DNA of 64,000 nucleotides from Pontibacter sp. HSC-36F09 (GTDB lineage Bacteria > Bacteroidota > Bacteroidia > Cytophagales > Hymenobacteraceae): the NCBI RefSeq assembly GCF_024171605.1, contig NZ_JALKAA010000001.1:682001-746000 (forward strand), read 5' to 3'. Made by a program: the position numbers and the translations under genes. Within the stretch, counting starts at the first letter, position 1; each line of letters begins with the position of its first letter. The notes under the pieces are model-generated. The model searched no databases and had not been told where the DNA came from. It worked only from the letters and a program-made list of their open reading frames with translations. Shown here piece after piece: positions 24,140 through 33,832 of this stretch.

Positions 24140-26626
24140 ATGAGAATCTATACCTTACCATTACCTCTCGTTCTTTTTCTACTACTTATCTCCAGTACCG
24201 CGCTCCTGGCTCAAGGACAACCACAGGCCGCTACCCAAGGCAGAATTTCCGGTACGGTGCAGGACCAGGAGACCAAGGCACCGCTCGGCTTTGCCAACGT
24301 GGTATTGCTCACTGCCCTTGATTCCAGCCTGGTAACCGGCGCCACTTCCGACATAGAAGGGAAATTCGAGCTGACACGCGTGCCACAGGGGCGCTTTATT
24401 CTGCGTGTTTCATCGGTGGGCTACCCTACTAAGTTTATACCTAACATCTCTGTTTCGGCGACCAACAATAACCTGCAGCTAGGCGCTATACCTGTGCGTG
24501 GCAGTGCCACTCAGCTAAAAGAAGTGCAGATTGTGACGGAACGCCCTATCGTGGCGTTCGAGCTGGACAAGCGGGTGGTGAACGTGAGCCAGGACATCAA
24601 TGCCGAAAGCGGCTCGGTGGCCGAGGTGATGCAGAACCTTCCTTCGGTGACTGTTGACGTAGACGGCAATGTGAGCATGCGCGGCAGCTCCAACGTGACT
24701 ATTCTTGTTGACGGCAAACGCTCCGCCCTCTCCAACCTCACCCTCGACCAGATTCCTGCTAACCTGATTGAGAGCATCGAATTGATTACCAACCCCTCAT
24801 CCAAGTATAACCCTGAAGGAACATCCGGCATCATAAACCTGGTGCTAAAGAAGGAGAAAAAGCCCGGCTTTAATGGCTCAGCCTCTGTTACAGCCGGCAC
24901 TTACGACAACTACAACACCTCGCTCAACCTGAACTACCGCTACTACAAGTGGTCTCTGAACTCCGGTTACGACTTCAGGCAGCGCACCCGGCCGGGTGAG
25001 AGCAACAGCTTTACGACTAACTACCACTTGAACGACTTCGGGCAGCAGGACAGCACCAGCTACCGTCTGCAGGAAGGCACACGCAACAGCAAAGATATTT
25101 CGCACAGTTTCCGGTTGGGAGCCGATTATTACCTCACGCCCCGCCATACCTTGTCGGCCTCCGGTATTTACCGCTTCGGCAAGGACACCGGGTATAACAA
25201 CATTTTCTACCGCTTCGAGGATGAGAACCGCCAACTGGTGAACACCCGCACACGCGAAACTGATGAGGAGGAAAACGAGAAGGCCGTGGATGTGACGCTG
25301 GGCTACCGTCAGACCTTCGAGAAAAAGGGCCAGGAACTGACGGCTGACATCGTCTATAATACCAACATCGATGACGAAGCGGCGCTATACAACGAGCGGA
25401 GTGGCTTGCAAGGTAGCTTTCCGGAGATGCAGCAGACATTAGTGGACGATGCTAACCGGGAAATCGTCGCCAAAGCCGATTACGTGCATCCCATTTCGGA
25501 GAACAGCCGTTTCGAAGCTGGTTTCCGCAGTTCCTTTGAGCGACTGGATGAAGATTCCCGCTTTTTTAACCGGAACAACGAGACCGGTGACCTGGTATAC
25601 AGCACCGACCAGAGCAACCATTTCGTTTTCGACCAGAATATCTACTCTGTCTACTCCAACTACAGCAACAAGTATAAGTCCATCAGTTACCAGGTAGGGC
25701 TGCGCGCCGAGCAGACCGTGACCAAAACAGACCTGCGCACCGAAAACAAAAAGAGCGACAACGATTATTTCAGCCTCTTCCCGACGTTTTTCATCACCAA
25801 AGATTTCAACCCGGACAACAAAGTACAGTTCAGCTACAGCCGCCGCATCAACAGGCCACGCAGCCGTTTCCTGAATCCGTTTGTGGACCGCTCGGACCGT
25901 TTCAGCGTGCACTATGGCAACCCTGAACTCAAACCGGAGTTCGTCAACTCGCTGGAGTTGGGCTACCTGAGATATTGGGGCGATGCCTCCATCAACGCCA
26001 CGGTCTTTTACCGCCATACCATGGATGAGATAGAGCGCTTCCGGATGGGGACTCAGGTGGTAGTTGGCAACGATACTATACCTGCCACCGAGACTACTTT
26101 CCTGAACATCTCCGACAACAAAGCCTATGGGGCAGAACTCGGCTTTAATTACCCTGCTACGAACTGGTGGCGCATCAACGGCAGCATTTCCGGCTTCCGG
26201 ACGCAGCTCAACACCACGCAGGGCGACACGGAACTGAGCAACGCGCAATTCAGCTGGAGCTCGAAGGTGAACTCGACTTTCACGGTGTGGGAAGATTTGA
26301 ATATCCAGCTATCTGGTTTCTACCGCGCCCCGACAGCCGACATACAGGGCCGCATGGAGCAGATGTTCAGCGCTGACCTGGCCATGAAAAAAGATGTGCT
26401 CAAAAAGAACGCTACCATTTCGCTCCGGGTGTCGGATGTGTTCAATACGCGGCAATTCAACTTTGTGAGTTTTGGCCCTGAGTTCAGAACCGAAAGCGAG
26501 AACCGCCGTCAGAGCCGCATCATATACCTGGGCTTCACCTACCGCCTCAACAGCGAAGGCAGCAACCGCGAACGCCGCCAGCCAAACGAACAGAATGGCG
26601 GGGACGACGAAGGTTTTGATAACTAA
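24140..26626 (+). CDS. TonB-dependent receptor-like outer membrane protein (OMP_b-brl_3 type)
   Basis: An 828-residue outer-membrane beta-barrel. Order: signal peptide (about residues 1-25, ending LLAQ), carboxypeptidase-regulatory-like domain (about 33-115, starting GRISGTVQDQETKAPLGFAN), plug domain (about 125-215, with VAEVMQNLPSVTVDVDGNV and NPSSKYNPEGTSGIINLVLKK), then a large barrel rich in aromatic strands, with the DYNFP-like RINRPRSRFLNPFVDRSD segment typical of this group. The last strand is followed by an acidic tail (EQNGGDDEGFDN). The substrate is unknown; there is no SusD partner nearby. A terminator follows directly. Confidence 0.9.
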   Translation: MRIYTLPLPLVLFLLLISSTALLAQGQPQAATQGRISGTVQDQETKAPLGFANVVLLTALDSSLVTGATSDIEGKFELTRVPQGRFILRVSSVGYPTKFIPNISVSATNNNLQLGAIPVRGSATQLKEVQIVTERPIVAFELDKRVVNVSQDINAESGSVAEVMQNLPSVTVDVDGNVSMRGSSNVTILVDGKRSALSNLTLDQIPANLIESIELITNPSSKYNPEGTSGIINLVLKKEKKPGFNGSASVTAGTYDNYNTSLNLNYRYYKWSLNSGYDFRQRTRPGESNSFTTNYHLNDFGQQDSTSYRLQEGTRNSKDISHSFRLGADYYLTPRHTLSASGIYRFGKDTGYNNIFYRFEDENRQLVNTRTRETDEEENEKAVDVTLGYRQTFEKKGQELTADIVYNTNIDDEAALYNERSGLQGSFPEMQQTLVDDANREIVAKADYVHPISENSRFEAGFRSSFERLDEDSRFFNRNNETGDLVYSTDQSNHFVFDQNIYSVYSNYSNKYKSISYQVGLRAEQTVTKTDLRTENKKSDNDYFSLFPTFFITKDFNPDNKVQFSYSRRINRPRSRFLNPFVDRSDRFSVHYGNPELKPEFVNSLELGYLRYWGDASINATVFYRHTMDEIERFRMGTQVVVGNDTIPATETTFLNISDNKAYGAELGFNYPATNWWRINGSISGFRTQLNTTQGDTELSNAQFSWSSKVNSTFTVWEDLNIQLSGFYRAPTADIQGRMEQMFSADLAMKKDVLKKNATISLRVSDVFNTRQFNFVSFGPEFRTESENRRQSRIIYLGFTYRLNSEGSNRERRQPNEQNGGDDEGFDN

Positions 26627-26643
26627 ACCACATTGAAACAGAT

Positions 26644-26680
26644 AAAAAAAGGCCGGGGAGAAATCTCCGGCCTTTTTTGT
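26644..26680 (+). terminator. Terminator after the outer-membrane receptor
   Basis: AAAAAAAGGCCGGGGAG and CTCCGGCCTTTTTTG form a stem with a short AAAT loop and a T tract, 18 bases after the stop codon. Confidence 0.9.
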
Positions 26681-27132
26681 TTGGCAGCTATCTTCCCTGT
26701 GGGGTCTTCCGGCGGGAGGATTTGTAAGAAGTCCCCTTTTGAAGCTAGGTCTGTTAAGTTCTGTAGTAAACTATCCCCTTGAGGGGATTATAGGGGTGTA
26801 GATATGGTGCTAATAGGCATAAATTGGCCAATCTAGGTTATTCTCACAGATCTAAATATCTCTCTTCGCACCCACGAGTGGAGAGTTCCCTGAAATGAAA
26901 CAACCCTGCCCTCAAGGGGACAGTCTCCATCAGAACCTAACAATCTTCCTTTAAAGGGTACAAGGAATGACAATCGCTCCCGGTTCCTCCGCTATAATTC
27001 GCACTGCTATACCTGATGCTGTACTTCAGATTTCTCCTTTCGTCGAAATGACAGATGAGTAACCGGAATGACACACAGCTATACCTTCTGCCCTGCTTCT
27101 CCGTATCTTACACCGAACAAAAAATCAACTTC
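26681..27132. other. Intergenic region, no gene seen
   Basis: About 450 bases of mixed composition without a credible gene. It holds a small perfect palindrome, ATCCCCTTGAGGGGAT (26773-26788), and a TTCGTCGAAATGACA word before the dipeptidase. I recognise no structured RNA or mobile-element remnant. Confidence 0.5.
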
Positions 27133-28140
27133 ATGACTGCTCCTGCCCGACTGCCGATTATAGACCTCCACTGCGACCTGCTGGTATACCTGTCGGATGT
27201 ACCCGATTCGGCCATTGATAATGTAGCTGAGATCGGGTGTTCGCTGCCAGCCCTCACACAGGGCAATGTGCGATTGCAGACGATGGCTATTTATTGCGCC
27301 ACCGCGCCGGGAAGCACCAACTATGCCCACTTGCAGGCCGAGATATTCCGCAAGCTGACCACAGACGAGCGCAGCTGCCTGACAGCGGTAACGGATACAG
27401 CATCGTTACAAAATGCGCTGAGCGGACGTGGCGATATCGGCATGATTGCCTCCATCGAAAATGCCTCTGGCTTTTGCGAGGAGGACGAACCACTGGAAGA
27501 TGGCTTTAAGAAACTGGAAAAGATCATTGAAGCGGTAGAGCGGCTTTTCTACATCAGTTTCACCCACCATATGGGCAACCGCTTCGGGGGCGGCAACATG
27601 ACAGACAGGGGCATATCCCGCGACGGCAAAATGCTGCTCGACTACCTGCACGGCCGCCGCATCGCTGTGGACTTTTCGCACACCAGCGATGCCCTGGCCT
27701 ACGACATCCTCGAGCACATCGACCGTGAGCGGCTCGACATACCTGTAATGGCCAGTCACTCCAACTTCCGGCCGGTATGGGAGCACAACCGCAACCTGCC
27801 CGTCGAGATTGCACAGGAGATCATTCGCCGGCAAGGTCTAATCGGCATGAACTTTTTGCGTGCCTTCGTGAACAATGAGCAGCCCGAAGCCCTATTGCAG
27901 CACATTCTGTATGGCTTTGAGAAAGGGGCCGAAGACAGCATCTGCTTCGGAGCCGACTACTTTTATACCCTCGATTCGCCCGATCTGAGCCGTATACCTT
28001 ACTATTTTAAAGAGCACGAGCACGCGGGCACCAGCTATACCTATTTGCTGGAACAGCTACAGGAAAAGCTCCAGCAACCTCAGCTAGAGAAGCTTGCATT
28101 CCGAAATGTACAGCGTTTTCTTGAGCGCATTTGGTCCTGA
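27133..28140 (+). CDS. Membrane dipeptidase (renal dipeptidase family M19)
   Basis: A 335-residue zinc metallodipeptidase of the amidohydrolase fold. I chose the ATG at 27133, giving MTAPARLPIIDLHCDLL; the frame is open upstream but the extra 26 residues are not family-like. Zinc ligands and motifs visible: the DLHCD beginning, IASIENASGF (bridging glutamate), the FTHHMGN histidine region, VDFSHTSD, and PVMASHSNFRPVWEHNRNL. M19 enzymes hydrolyse dipeptides, often with D-residues or dehydro-residues. No signal peptide is seen from this start, so it is probably cytoplasmic. Neighbours give no pathway clue. Confidence 0.88.
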   Translation: MTAPARLPIIDLHCDLLVYLSDVPDSAIDNVAEIGCSLPALTQGNVRLQTMAIYCATAPGSTNYAHLQAEIFRKLTTDERSCLTAVTDTASLQNALSGRGDIGMIASIENASGFCEEDEPLEDGFKKLEKIIEAVERLFYISFTHHMGNRFGGGNMTDRGISRDGKMLLDYLHGRRIAVDFSHTSDALAYDILEHIDRERLDIPVMASHSNFRPVWEHNRNLPVEIAQEIIRRQGLIGMNFLRAFVNNEQPEALLQHILYGFEKGAEDSICFGADYFYTLDSPDLSRIPYYFKEHEHAGTSYTYLLEQLQEKLQQPQLEKLAFRNVQRFLERIWS

Positions 28141-28319
28141 TTCAGGCTTTAATCCTATCCTTTGCAGTAGCAAAAACAGCTATTTTTTGCATGAAATCTT
28201 GTGCTGAAAATAATATTTATTATATTTCATGTGGACTATATAGAAGCCGTTTAAAACAAGCCTTTCTTTGTTATAACATACTTCTATATTTCGGGTTTGT
28301 CACCTTGTAAAAAGCTACT

Positions 28320-28505
28320 ATGAAATTCATCGGACTGTTTCTCCTGCTTGCCGGGCTGGTTTCGCTCGTTATGGGTCTTTCGGGCGCCAACTTACTCGTT
28401 TTGAACTGGGTTAATCAGTGGGGCGAAGGTATCGGTTGGGGTATACGGGCGGGCATCACGGCGCTCGGTGGGGTATTGTACTATATTTACCGACACGAAG
28501 ATTAA
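28320..28505 (+). CDS. Small membrane protein (61 aa)
   Basis: A two-segment hydrophobic protein: residues 4-25 and about 38-57 are membrane-spanning, separated by NWVNQWGEGIGWGI, and it ends YIYRHED. The positive-inside rule suggests both ends face the cytoplasm. I do not recognise a named family, although small proteins of this shape are common in Cytophagales. Upstream, TTTG at 28267 and TATATTTC at 28285 roughly resemble a Bacteroidota promoter, with a short spacing. Confidence 0.6.
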   Translation: MKFIGLFLLLAGLVSLVMGLSGANLLVLNWVNQWGEGIGWGIRAGITALGGVLYYIYRHED

Positions 28506-28595
28506 GGCCATTCGCTTATTTTCTATATAGAAACTTTGCCATGTGCAAACAAACTGCGTATACGCAAATAATGTACACTAAATGCCGAATCAGCC

Positions 28596-29264
28596 ATGGA
28601 CTCTCCGCAGTACGCACCATACTATATTCAGATAAATGAGCTCTATATAGACACCGTCGTAATTGACGATACGGAGTTCATCACCTTGTGGTGTTTTACT
28701 GTGCTTGATGAGGAGTACAAGTTCATTTACCTGGGCTGCGACTTCACACAGTTCAACCAGATTTTGATCGGTGCCGGCGACAAAGGCAAAGAGATTGCCC
28801 TGCACATGGCCAACGTGCTCAACAGCGAACACGACTCCCCTACCCTGGTGCCTATAAAAGAACAGTTTGATGACTACCTGGAGCTAACTGGTTTCGACCT
28901 GATCGTGTATGAGCCGCTGGCGGTGGATGATGAACTGGAGGATGAGTATGAAGATGACGATGACCTGCCCTTGGAGCAACTTTTGGGCGGTGGGAGCAAG
29001 CGTTCCGACAATACCTCACAGAAGTACCTGATCTACCAGCTCGACAAGCTATACCCTTCCAAGATCTTCGAGCCCGAGAAGCTGCAGCGCGAAAGCATGA
29101 CAGAACAGTTTGAGGATGACTCGCTGGAACTGGCGCAGCTCTACTACGATTATCTCAATGCCTCCGAAAACGGCTACTCGGAGTGCGAAGCCCGCCAAGT
29201 GGCAGGCCTGGAGAAAGACCTTTTCTTCCGGATGGCCCGCAAAGCCGCCGATCTCTGGAGTTAA
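28596..29264 (+). CDS. Unknown acidic protein (222 aa)
   Basis: Not recognised. The product is soluble and strongly acidic. An N-terminal alpha/beta part (YIQINELYIDTVVIDDTEFITLWCF...) is followed by a highly acidic linker around residues 112-125 (ELEDEYEDDDDLPLEQLL), then a helical C-terminal part containing YLIYQLDKLYPSKIFEPEKL and GLEKDLFFRMARKAADLW. The start codon choice is simple, as the ATG begins shortly after an in-frame stop. It is not coupled to its neighbours. Codon use is like the backbone, so it is a native gene of unknown role. Confidence 0.7.
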   Translation: MDSPQYAPYYIQINELYIDTVVIDDTEFITLWCFTVLDEEYKFIYLGCDFTQFNQILIGAGDKGKEIALHMANVLNSEHDSPTLVPIKEQFDDYLELTGFDLIVYEPLAVDDELEDEYEDDDDLPLEQLLGGGSKRSDNTSQKYLIYQLDKLYPSKIFEPEKLQRESMTEQFEDDSLELAQLYYDYLNASENGYSECEARQVAGLEKDLFFRMARKAADLWS

Positions 29265-29281
29265 TTCTATACCTGCTATAC

Positions 29282-29842
29282 CTACTTGGCACTGTCATCT
29301 TGCGCAGCTAATTGCTGGCGTGCCCGCAGCTGTAGCTGCATTTCGTTTACCCAATTCCTGATCTCCTCTTCCTCCGCGCGCAAAAGCGCCTCCTGGTAAT
29401 GGTCCAGCTGCGATTGTTGTGAGGTATACACGTACGCTTTGTAGCGCTCGTCGAACGCAGCACCGGTCAGTTTTCCAAACTCTTCTACCGTTATCCTGTC
29501 GGCCGATCCCAGCGAGTCGGGTAGGCTGGTGTGCAGCCCCTCGGCTCTGGCAACCTGCTGTAGTTGCTTCATGGCGTGATTGTAAAAGTCCAGCATTTCG
29601 GTGCTAAGGGCTTTGACACCCTCGGACTGAGCTCGCTCAGAAGCCAGTCGGGCCAGCTCGGCCTGTAGCATGGTGGTGCTAGCGGCATAGTCCAGGAAGG
29701 CGGCGCTGCGGCTCATTTCTTTTACAGCCGGAGGCGTGTCGGTTTTGGCCTGTACGGTTTTGGGGCCGTCGTCGCAGGCGATCATGAGCAAGAATAGGAG
29801 CCCGAAGGCCAGGGTAAGCAGTTTATCGGTGAGCATAGGCAA
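29282..29842 (-). CDS. DUF4142 lipoprotein
   Basis: A 186-residue exported lipoprotein. The N-terminal hydrophobic stretch ends in the lipobox LLMIAC, with Cys at about residue 23. The rest is a helical ferritin-like DUF4142 domain (AAFLDYAASTTMLQAELARLA through MLDFYNHAMKQLQQVARA), with the GAAFDERYKAYVYTSQQSQLDHYQEAL motif. The function of the family is unknown; members are thought to sit in the periplasm or outer membrane. The stop lies 17 bases from the end of the convergent gene at 28596-29264. Confidence 0.85.
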   Translation of the reverse strand: MPMLTDKLLTLAFGLLFLLMIACDDGPKTVQAKTDTPPAVKEMSRSAAFLDYAASTTMLQAELARLASERAQSEGVKALSTEMLDFYNHAMKQLQQVARAEGLHTSLPDSLGSADRITVEEFGKLTGAAFDERYKAYVYTSQQSQLDHYQEALLRAEEEEIRNWVNEMQLQLRARQQLAAQDDSAK

Positions 29843-29939
29843 GGGTGCGCAAGGTGTCGTCTATAGCTATACCGTATACCCTGCCTCACAAGTTATGTTC
29901 TATACCTGAAAACACTTTAAAATACAGCAATGCCTTGGT

Positions 29940-32255
29940 TTAAAACCGATACGACTTCCGAACCAGCGTCAGGTTGCTTTCGCGGCCCTGCTCTGGTATA
30001 ACATGGGCGGGCAGAGCTTTCTTTATCAGCTGCTGCGGCAGACCAATGCTCACATCATACAGGTATAGCTGCAGGCCACTGCTCTGTTTCAGGCGCACTT
30101 CCAGTTCCACTTCTTTTGAGTCCGGCAGCCCATGTACCTTGGCAAAGTATACTGCCCCTTGCGCTGTCTCAAGAGGGCCCAGCGTGAGCGCTTCGCCGTT
30201 GATGGCGGCTCCCAGCATACCGCCTTCTTCGGTGGGTTGCAGCACCAGGTCCAGGTGAGCGGCTCCACGCGGTGACTGCAACCGGATGGTCAGTACGCGT
30301 TCGCCGGGGGCTATTGCTTCGTTCACCAGACTGGCGACAGGCGCCTGCACAGGTATAGGCGCAGCTTCGTTTTTCAGGTACTCCCGCGCAGCCATGGGGT
30401 ATATTTCAGTCAGTGCACTGGTTGTTGGCTTCGGGAAAAACTGCTGATTCCAGTCGTCGGTGCGCTTATAGGCGGAGGCCCAGACGGCCACATCATCGTC
30501 GGCGTTAAGGTAGTAGCTTACGTGACTGTGCAAAGGCTGAGCGGGGCTCGGTTTCTCTGCCTTAATGGCCCGGAACAGCTGTATACCTCCGGTAAAAAGC
30601 AGAAAGGCAGGCAGCAAAGGCAGCATACGCCAACCGAAGCTTCGCTCTATGGTGATCAGCAAAGGTATAGCCAGCCCGGCCAGCAGAAGTAGCGTGACTA
30701 CCGTGGCGACAGGCATCTGCAGGGCAAACACCACAAACAGGAAATTTACCTGCGGCATCAGCATGAAAATGGCGGGTGCTATACCTGCCAGCAACACCAG
30801 CGCATACGCCCAGCCAACAGGTTGCTGGTGCAGGCCTTTCAGGAAAAGCACCAGTAAGGCCAGCAGGCAGAAAAGTAGCGGAAACATGAACAGATAGGCC
30901 GCAGCAGGCACCAGCACCAAGGCCGCCACCATCAGGGCAAACCAGTGCAGGCAAACGCCCACGGCTAAGGCAAATACCGACATCCAACGCAGCAGCAGCC
31001 AGCTTAACAGTAGCATCAGCCCCAGAGCCAGCAGCAGATAGCCCATAAAGAAGCGCACAGTGCCATATACCCCGTTGATGTCATGGCTGTAGGGTAGCAT
31101 GGCTTTTATAAAGTTGGTGATTGGAAAGGATAGCCCTGCCACAATCGCTATGACCAGCAGGAAACCCACGAAACCTCCTATCAATTGCATCCCCGAAAAA
31201 GCTTTCCTGCGAATACCCACCACGATATAGGCCAGCAGCAACACCGTGGTCAGCGCTGCCCACAGCAAATTCCATCCAGCCGTATACTGCACGAGCCAAC
31301 TGCCTGCGGGGTTAAAGAAAATCTTGTCTTGCGCCTTGGTATTGTCAAGCGACACATTGCCCAGGTGCCGTACCAGCGCCAGCATGTTGCTGCCGTGGTG
31401 CTGCAGACTGTTGCGGTTCAGGTTCTCGGGTGAGTCGGTCATTTTATGGTAATGCACAAAGCCATCGATGAAAGCTGAATTCACGCCCGTATACCCGGCA
31501 TCTCTGAACACAGTAAAATCTGTATTGTTGGGCATGTTGCGGTATACCTCGTACATCATGGAGCTGGCAAAGGGGTAGGGCGCGGCCGCCGCAAACTGCT
31601 CCACAATCCAGCCGTTTTCGGGGCTTATCTCGAAGGTCATGCTCGGGCCAGCATTGCCGCGCGCCTCTACGTTTACGACTACGCCCACCTCCTGTGCCCA
31701 GGGGTGTTTCAGGAAAGCCCTGGCCCCGTACAGGCCGTATTCCTCGCCGTCGGTCATCAGGAAAATAACATCGTGCTGCAGCGGTTCGCCTATCTGAAGG
31801 GCTCGGGCTGTCTCGAGCATGGCGGCTATACCTGCGCCATCGTCACTGGCGCCGGGGGTGTTGGGCTGCGAGTCGTAATGCGCCATCACCAGCACGGCTT
31901 TGCCGCCCGGTTGGGTGCCTTTCAATCGACCCAGGAGGTTGTAGACATAGCCCACGTTGCTGGTTTCGCCTACCGGGTTCACGACTACCGCTTCCTGCAC
32001 CTCCGGCTGTAGCCCGAGCATCTCCATTTGTTTGAGCAAATACTGCCGCACCTCCGCATGGCCTGGCGTGCCCATGGCGTGGGGCTGACTCGCTACCTCC
32101 CGGACATGTGCCATAGCCCGCTCCGCCGAGAATTCTGTGTCCGGGGCAGTGGCTGGCAGTGCCTCCGGTGGACTCATCAGGCTAACGCTATACACACTCA
32201 AGCCCACGAGGGCAATCAGCAAAAAGAGCGCTATGAGATAAGGTCTTGTAGACAT
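29940..32255 (-). CDS. M28-family zinc metallopeptidase with polytopic membrane domain
   Basis: A 771-residue enzyme built like eukaryotic ER metallopeptidase 1. One N-terminal membrane segment (about residues 6-28) is followed by the M28 aminopeptidase domain: MAHYDSQ (H126, D128), ASDDGAG (D138) and DGEEYGLYGAR (E171/E172), with HYHKMTDSPENL supplying a further zinc His. Then come about eight membrane segments (roughly 330-580) and a C-terminal beta-rich domain. The active site should face the periplasm. M28 enzymes remove N-terminal residues from peptides. It has no operon partner. Confidence 0.92.
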   Translation of the reverse strand: MSTRPYLIALFLLIALVGLSVYSVSLMSPPEALPATAPDTEFSAERAMAHVREVASQPHAMGTPGHAEVRQYLLKQMEMLGLQPEVQEAVVVNPVGETSNVGYVYNLLGRLKGTQPGGKAVLVMAHYDSQPNTPGASDDGAGIAAMLETARALQIGEPLQHDVIFLMTDGEEYGLYGARAFLKHPWAQEVGVVVNVEARGNAGPSMTFEISPENGWIVEQFAAAAPYPFASSMMYEVYRNMPNNTDFTVFRDAGYTGVNSAFIDGFVHYHKMTDSPENLNRNSLQHHGSNMLALVRHLGNVSLDNTKAQDKIFFNPAGSWLVQYTAGWNLLWAALTTVLLLAYIVVGIRRKAFSGMQLIGGFVGFLLVIAIVAGLSFPITNFIKAMLPYSHDINGVYGTVRFFMGYLLLALGLMLLLSWLLLRWMSVFALAVGVCLHWFALMVAALVLVPAAAYLFMFPLLFCLLALLVLFLKGLHQQPVGWAYALVLLAGIAPAIFMLMPQVNFLFVVFALQMPVATVVTLLLLAGLAIPLLITIERSFGWRMLPLLPAFLLFTGGIQLFRAIKAEKPSPAQPLHSHVSYYLNADDDVAVWASAYKRTDDWNQQFFPKPTTSALTEIYPMAAREYLKNEAAPIPVQAPVASLVNEAIAPGERVLTIRLQSPRGAAHLDLVLQPTEEGGMLGAAINGEALTLGPLETAQGAVYFAKVHGLPDSKEVELEVRLKQSSGLQLYLYDVSIGLPQQLIKKALPAHVIPEQGRESNLTLVRKSYRF

Positions 32256-32423
32256 GGCCAGGTATAGGGTGGTTCCGTACGGTTAATATAGTAAATTTCT
32301 ATGTATGTCTGTTAATTCTCCGGACTACCAGGTTATCTCGGGCGAGGGAAAATCTATACCTTCTACACTTCGCGTCGGCTATACCGCTGCTGGAAGCTGT
32401 TAGGAAAAGGAATGGCTTTAAAA

Positions 32424-32458
32424 CAAAAGCCCCGACAGGTATACTGCCGGGGCTTTTG
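32424..32458 (-). terminator. Terminator of terC
   Basis: CAAAAGCCCCG and CGGGGCTTTTG form the stem, and on the minus strand TTTTGTTTTAAA follows. It lies 19 bases downstream of the terC stop. Confidence 0.85.
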
Positions 32459-32476
32459 CAAAAACCTCAAGCTGAC

Positions 32477-33256
32477 TTATTGGGAAGGATCGCCTTCGGG
32501 CAGTACTTCGTTCTGACGCAGATGCACCGGTGTGGTTTTCTTGCGCAGGCGTAAGTTGAGCATCTCCACCATCAGTGAGAAGAACATGGCAAAGTAAATG
32601 TAGCCCTTCGGGATGTGCTGGTGCAGGGACTCTACTATCAACATGAAGCCGATGAGGAGCAGGAAGGAAAGTGCCAGCATTTTCACGGTCGGGTGCTTGT
32701 TCACAAAGTCGCTCACGTACCTGGCGAAGATCAGCATAATGCCCATGGCAATGATCACGGCAAGCACCATCACCAGGATCTCCTGCGCTAGGCCAACGGC
32801 CGTCAGAATAGAGTCGAAAGAGAACACGATATCGATCAGGATGATCTGGATGAGCACTTTACCCAGCGTGGTGGTTCCCTTCCCGGTTTCATGGCCTTCC
32901 TCCTCGCCTTCCAGCTTGTTATGGATTTCTGTTACCGACTTGGCTAACAAAAACAGACCACCAGCAAACAAAATAATATCGCGCCACGACACCGGGAAGT
33001 CTTCGTCGGTAAACGGCAAATTGATCGAGAAGATCGGCTCACTCGCACTCACGATCCAGGCGATGAACATCAGCAGGATGATGCGAAAAACAAGTGCCAG
33101 CATCAAGCCGATATTGCGCCCCCTGGCCTGCTGTTCCTTCGGCAACCGACTTACAATGATCGAGATGAACACAATGTTGTCGATGCCCAGCACAACCTCC
33201 ATAAAGGTCAGGGTCAGCAGACTTATCCAGGTGTCCGGATTAGCGAATATTTCCAT
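32477..33256 (-). CDS. TerC-family integral membrane protein
   Basis: A 259-residue protein with about seven membrane segments. TerC signatures: EVVLGIDNIVFISII near residue 20, SFDSILTAVGL near 145, and the acidic residues within membrane segments, consistent with metal ion handling. The family is linked to manganese export and to tellurite resistance clusters; no ter stress genes are nearby, so a house-keeping metal-homeostasis role is more likely. It ends with a hydrophilic tail (LRQNEVLPEGDPSQ). Confidence 0.9.
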   Translation of the reverse strand: MEIFANPDTWISLLTLTFMEVVLGIDNIVFISIIVSRLPKEQQARGRNIGLMLALVFRIILLMFIAWIVSASEPIFSINLPFTDEDFPVSWRDIILFAGGLFLLAKSVTEIHNKLEGEEEGHETGKGTTTLGKVLIQIILIDIVFSFDSILTAVGLAQEILVMVLAVIIAMGIMLIFARYVSDFVNKHPTVKMLALSFLLLIGFMLIVESLHQHIPKGYIYFAMFFSLMVEMLNLRLRKKTTPVHLRQNEVLPEGDPSQ

Positions 33257-33264
33257 AAGGTGAG

Positions 33265-33330
33265 GGTTGAATTGTTAAATGGCTAAATTGTTAAATGGTT
33301 GCCGTCAGCTAAAAACAATTTAACCATATA
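33265..33330. repeat. AT-rich TTGTTAAATGG repeats
   Basis: The word ATTGTTAAATGG occurs twice between terC and yajQ (at about 33271 and 33288), and variants recur at 33961-33978 beyond yajQ. They are intergenic simple-type repeats. Confidence 0.5.
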
Positions 33331-33334
33331 ACCA

Positions 33335-33832
33335 TTACGACTTCATATTGACGTACTGAAGCGGCATACCAATTTCTTCGGCGTTTGTACGCAAGACAGC
33401 GATTATTTGCTGCAGATCATCAATTTTTTTACCTGTCACCCGGATGGTTTCGTCCATGATGGCGGCCGACACCTTCACCTTGCTGTCTTTGATCAGCTTC
33501 ATAATCTTTTTGGAAGTCTCCTTGTCTATGCCGGCTTTCACTTTGATGTCTTTCTTCACCATGGCACCGCTCTGGTAAGCTTCCTTAGAAAAGTCGAGGG
33601 CGGTGGCGTCGAGGCCCTGCTTCACCATTTTACCGATAAGCACGTCCTCGGTGTGCTGCAGGCGCATGTCGTTCTCCATGCTGATGTGCACTTCGTTGTT
33701 TTTCTTGTCAAACTCCAGTGAGCCTTTGGTGTCGCGGAAGTCGTAGCGGTTCATGATTTCCTTGCGAGCCACGTTTATCGCATTGTCCATGATCTGCGGA
33801 TCTACTTTGCTGATAATATCGAAAGATGCCAT
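33335..33832 (-). CDS. YajQ-family nucleotide-binding protein
   Basis: A 165-residue cytoplasmic protein, the exact family length, starting MASFDIISKVDPQ and containing EIMNRYDFRDTKGSLEF, KQGLDATALDF and the terminal TNAEEIGMPLQYVN. YajQ proteins have two RNP-like folds; some bind cyclic di-GMP (Xanthomonas), others bind tRNA or RNA. In Bacteroidota cyclic di-GMP signalling is sparse, so I name only the family. It lies upstream of terC on the same strand. Confidence 0.93.
   Translation of the reverse strand: MASFDIISKVDPQIMDNAINVARKEIMNRYDFRDTKGSLEFDKKNNEVHISMENDMRLQHTEDVLIGKMVKQGLDATALDFSKEAYQSGAMVKKDIKVKAGIDKETSKKIMKLIKDSKVKVSAAIMDETIRVTGKKIDDLQQIIAVLRTNAEEIGMPLQYVNMKS

Noticed and set aside
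25439..26248. A 269-codon open frame antisense to the outer-membrane receptor gene
   Set aside because: Same reason: antisense shadow of a confident gene.
26773..26788. A palindrome as an operator
   Set aside because: It is isolated, in a gap with no regulator nearby, and no second copy is seen.
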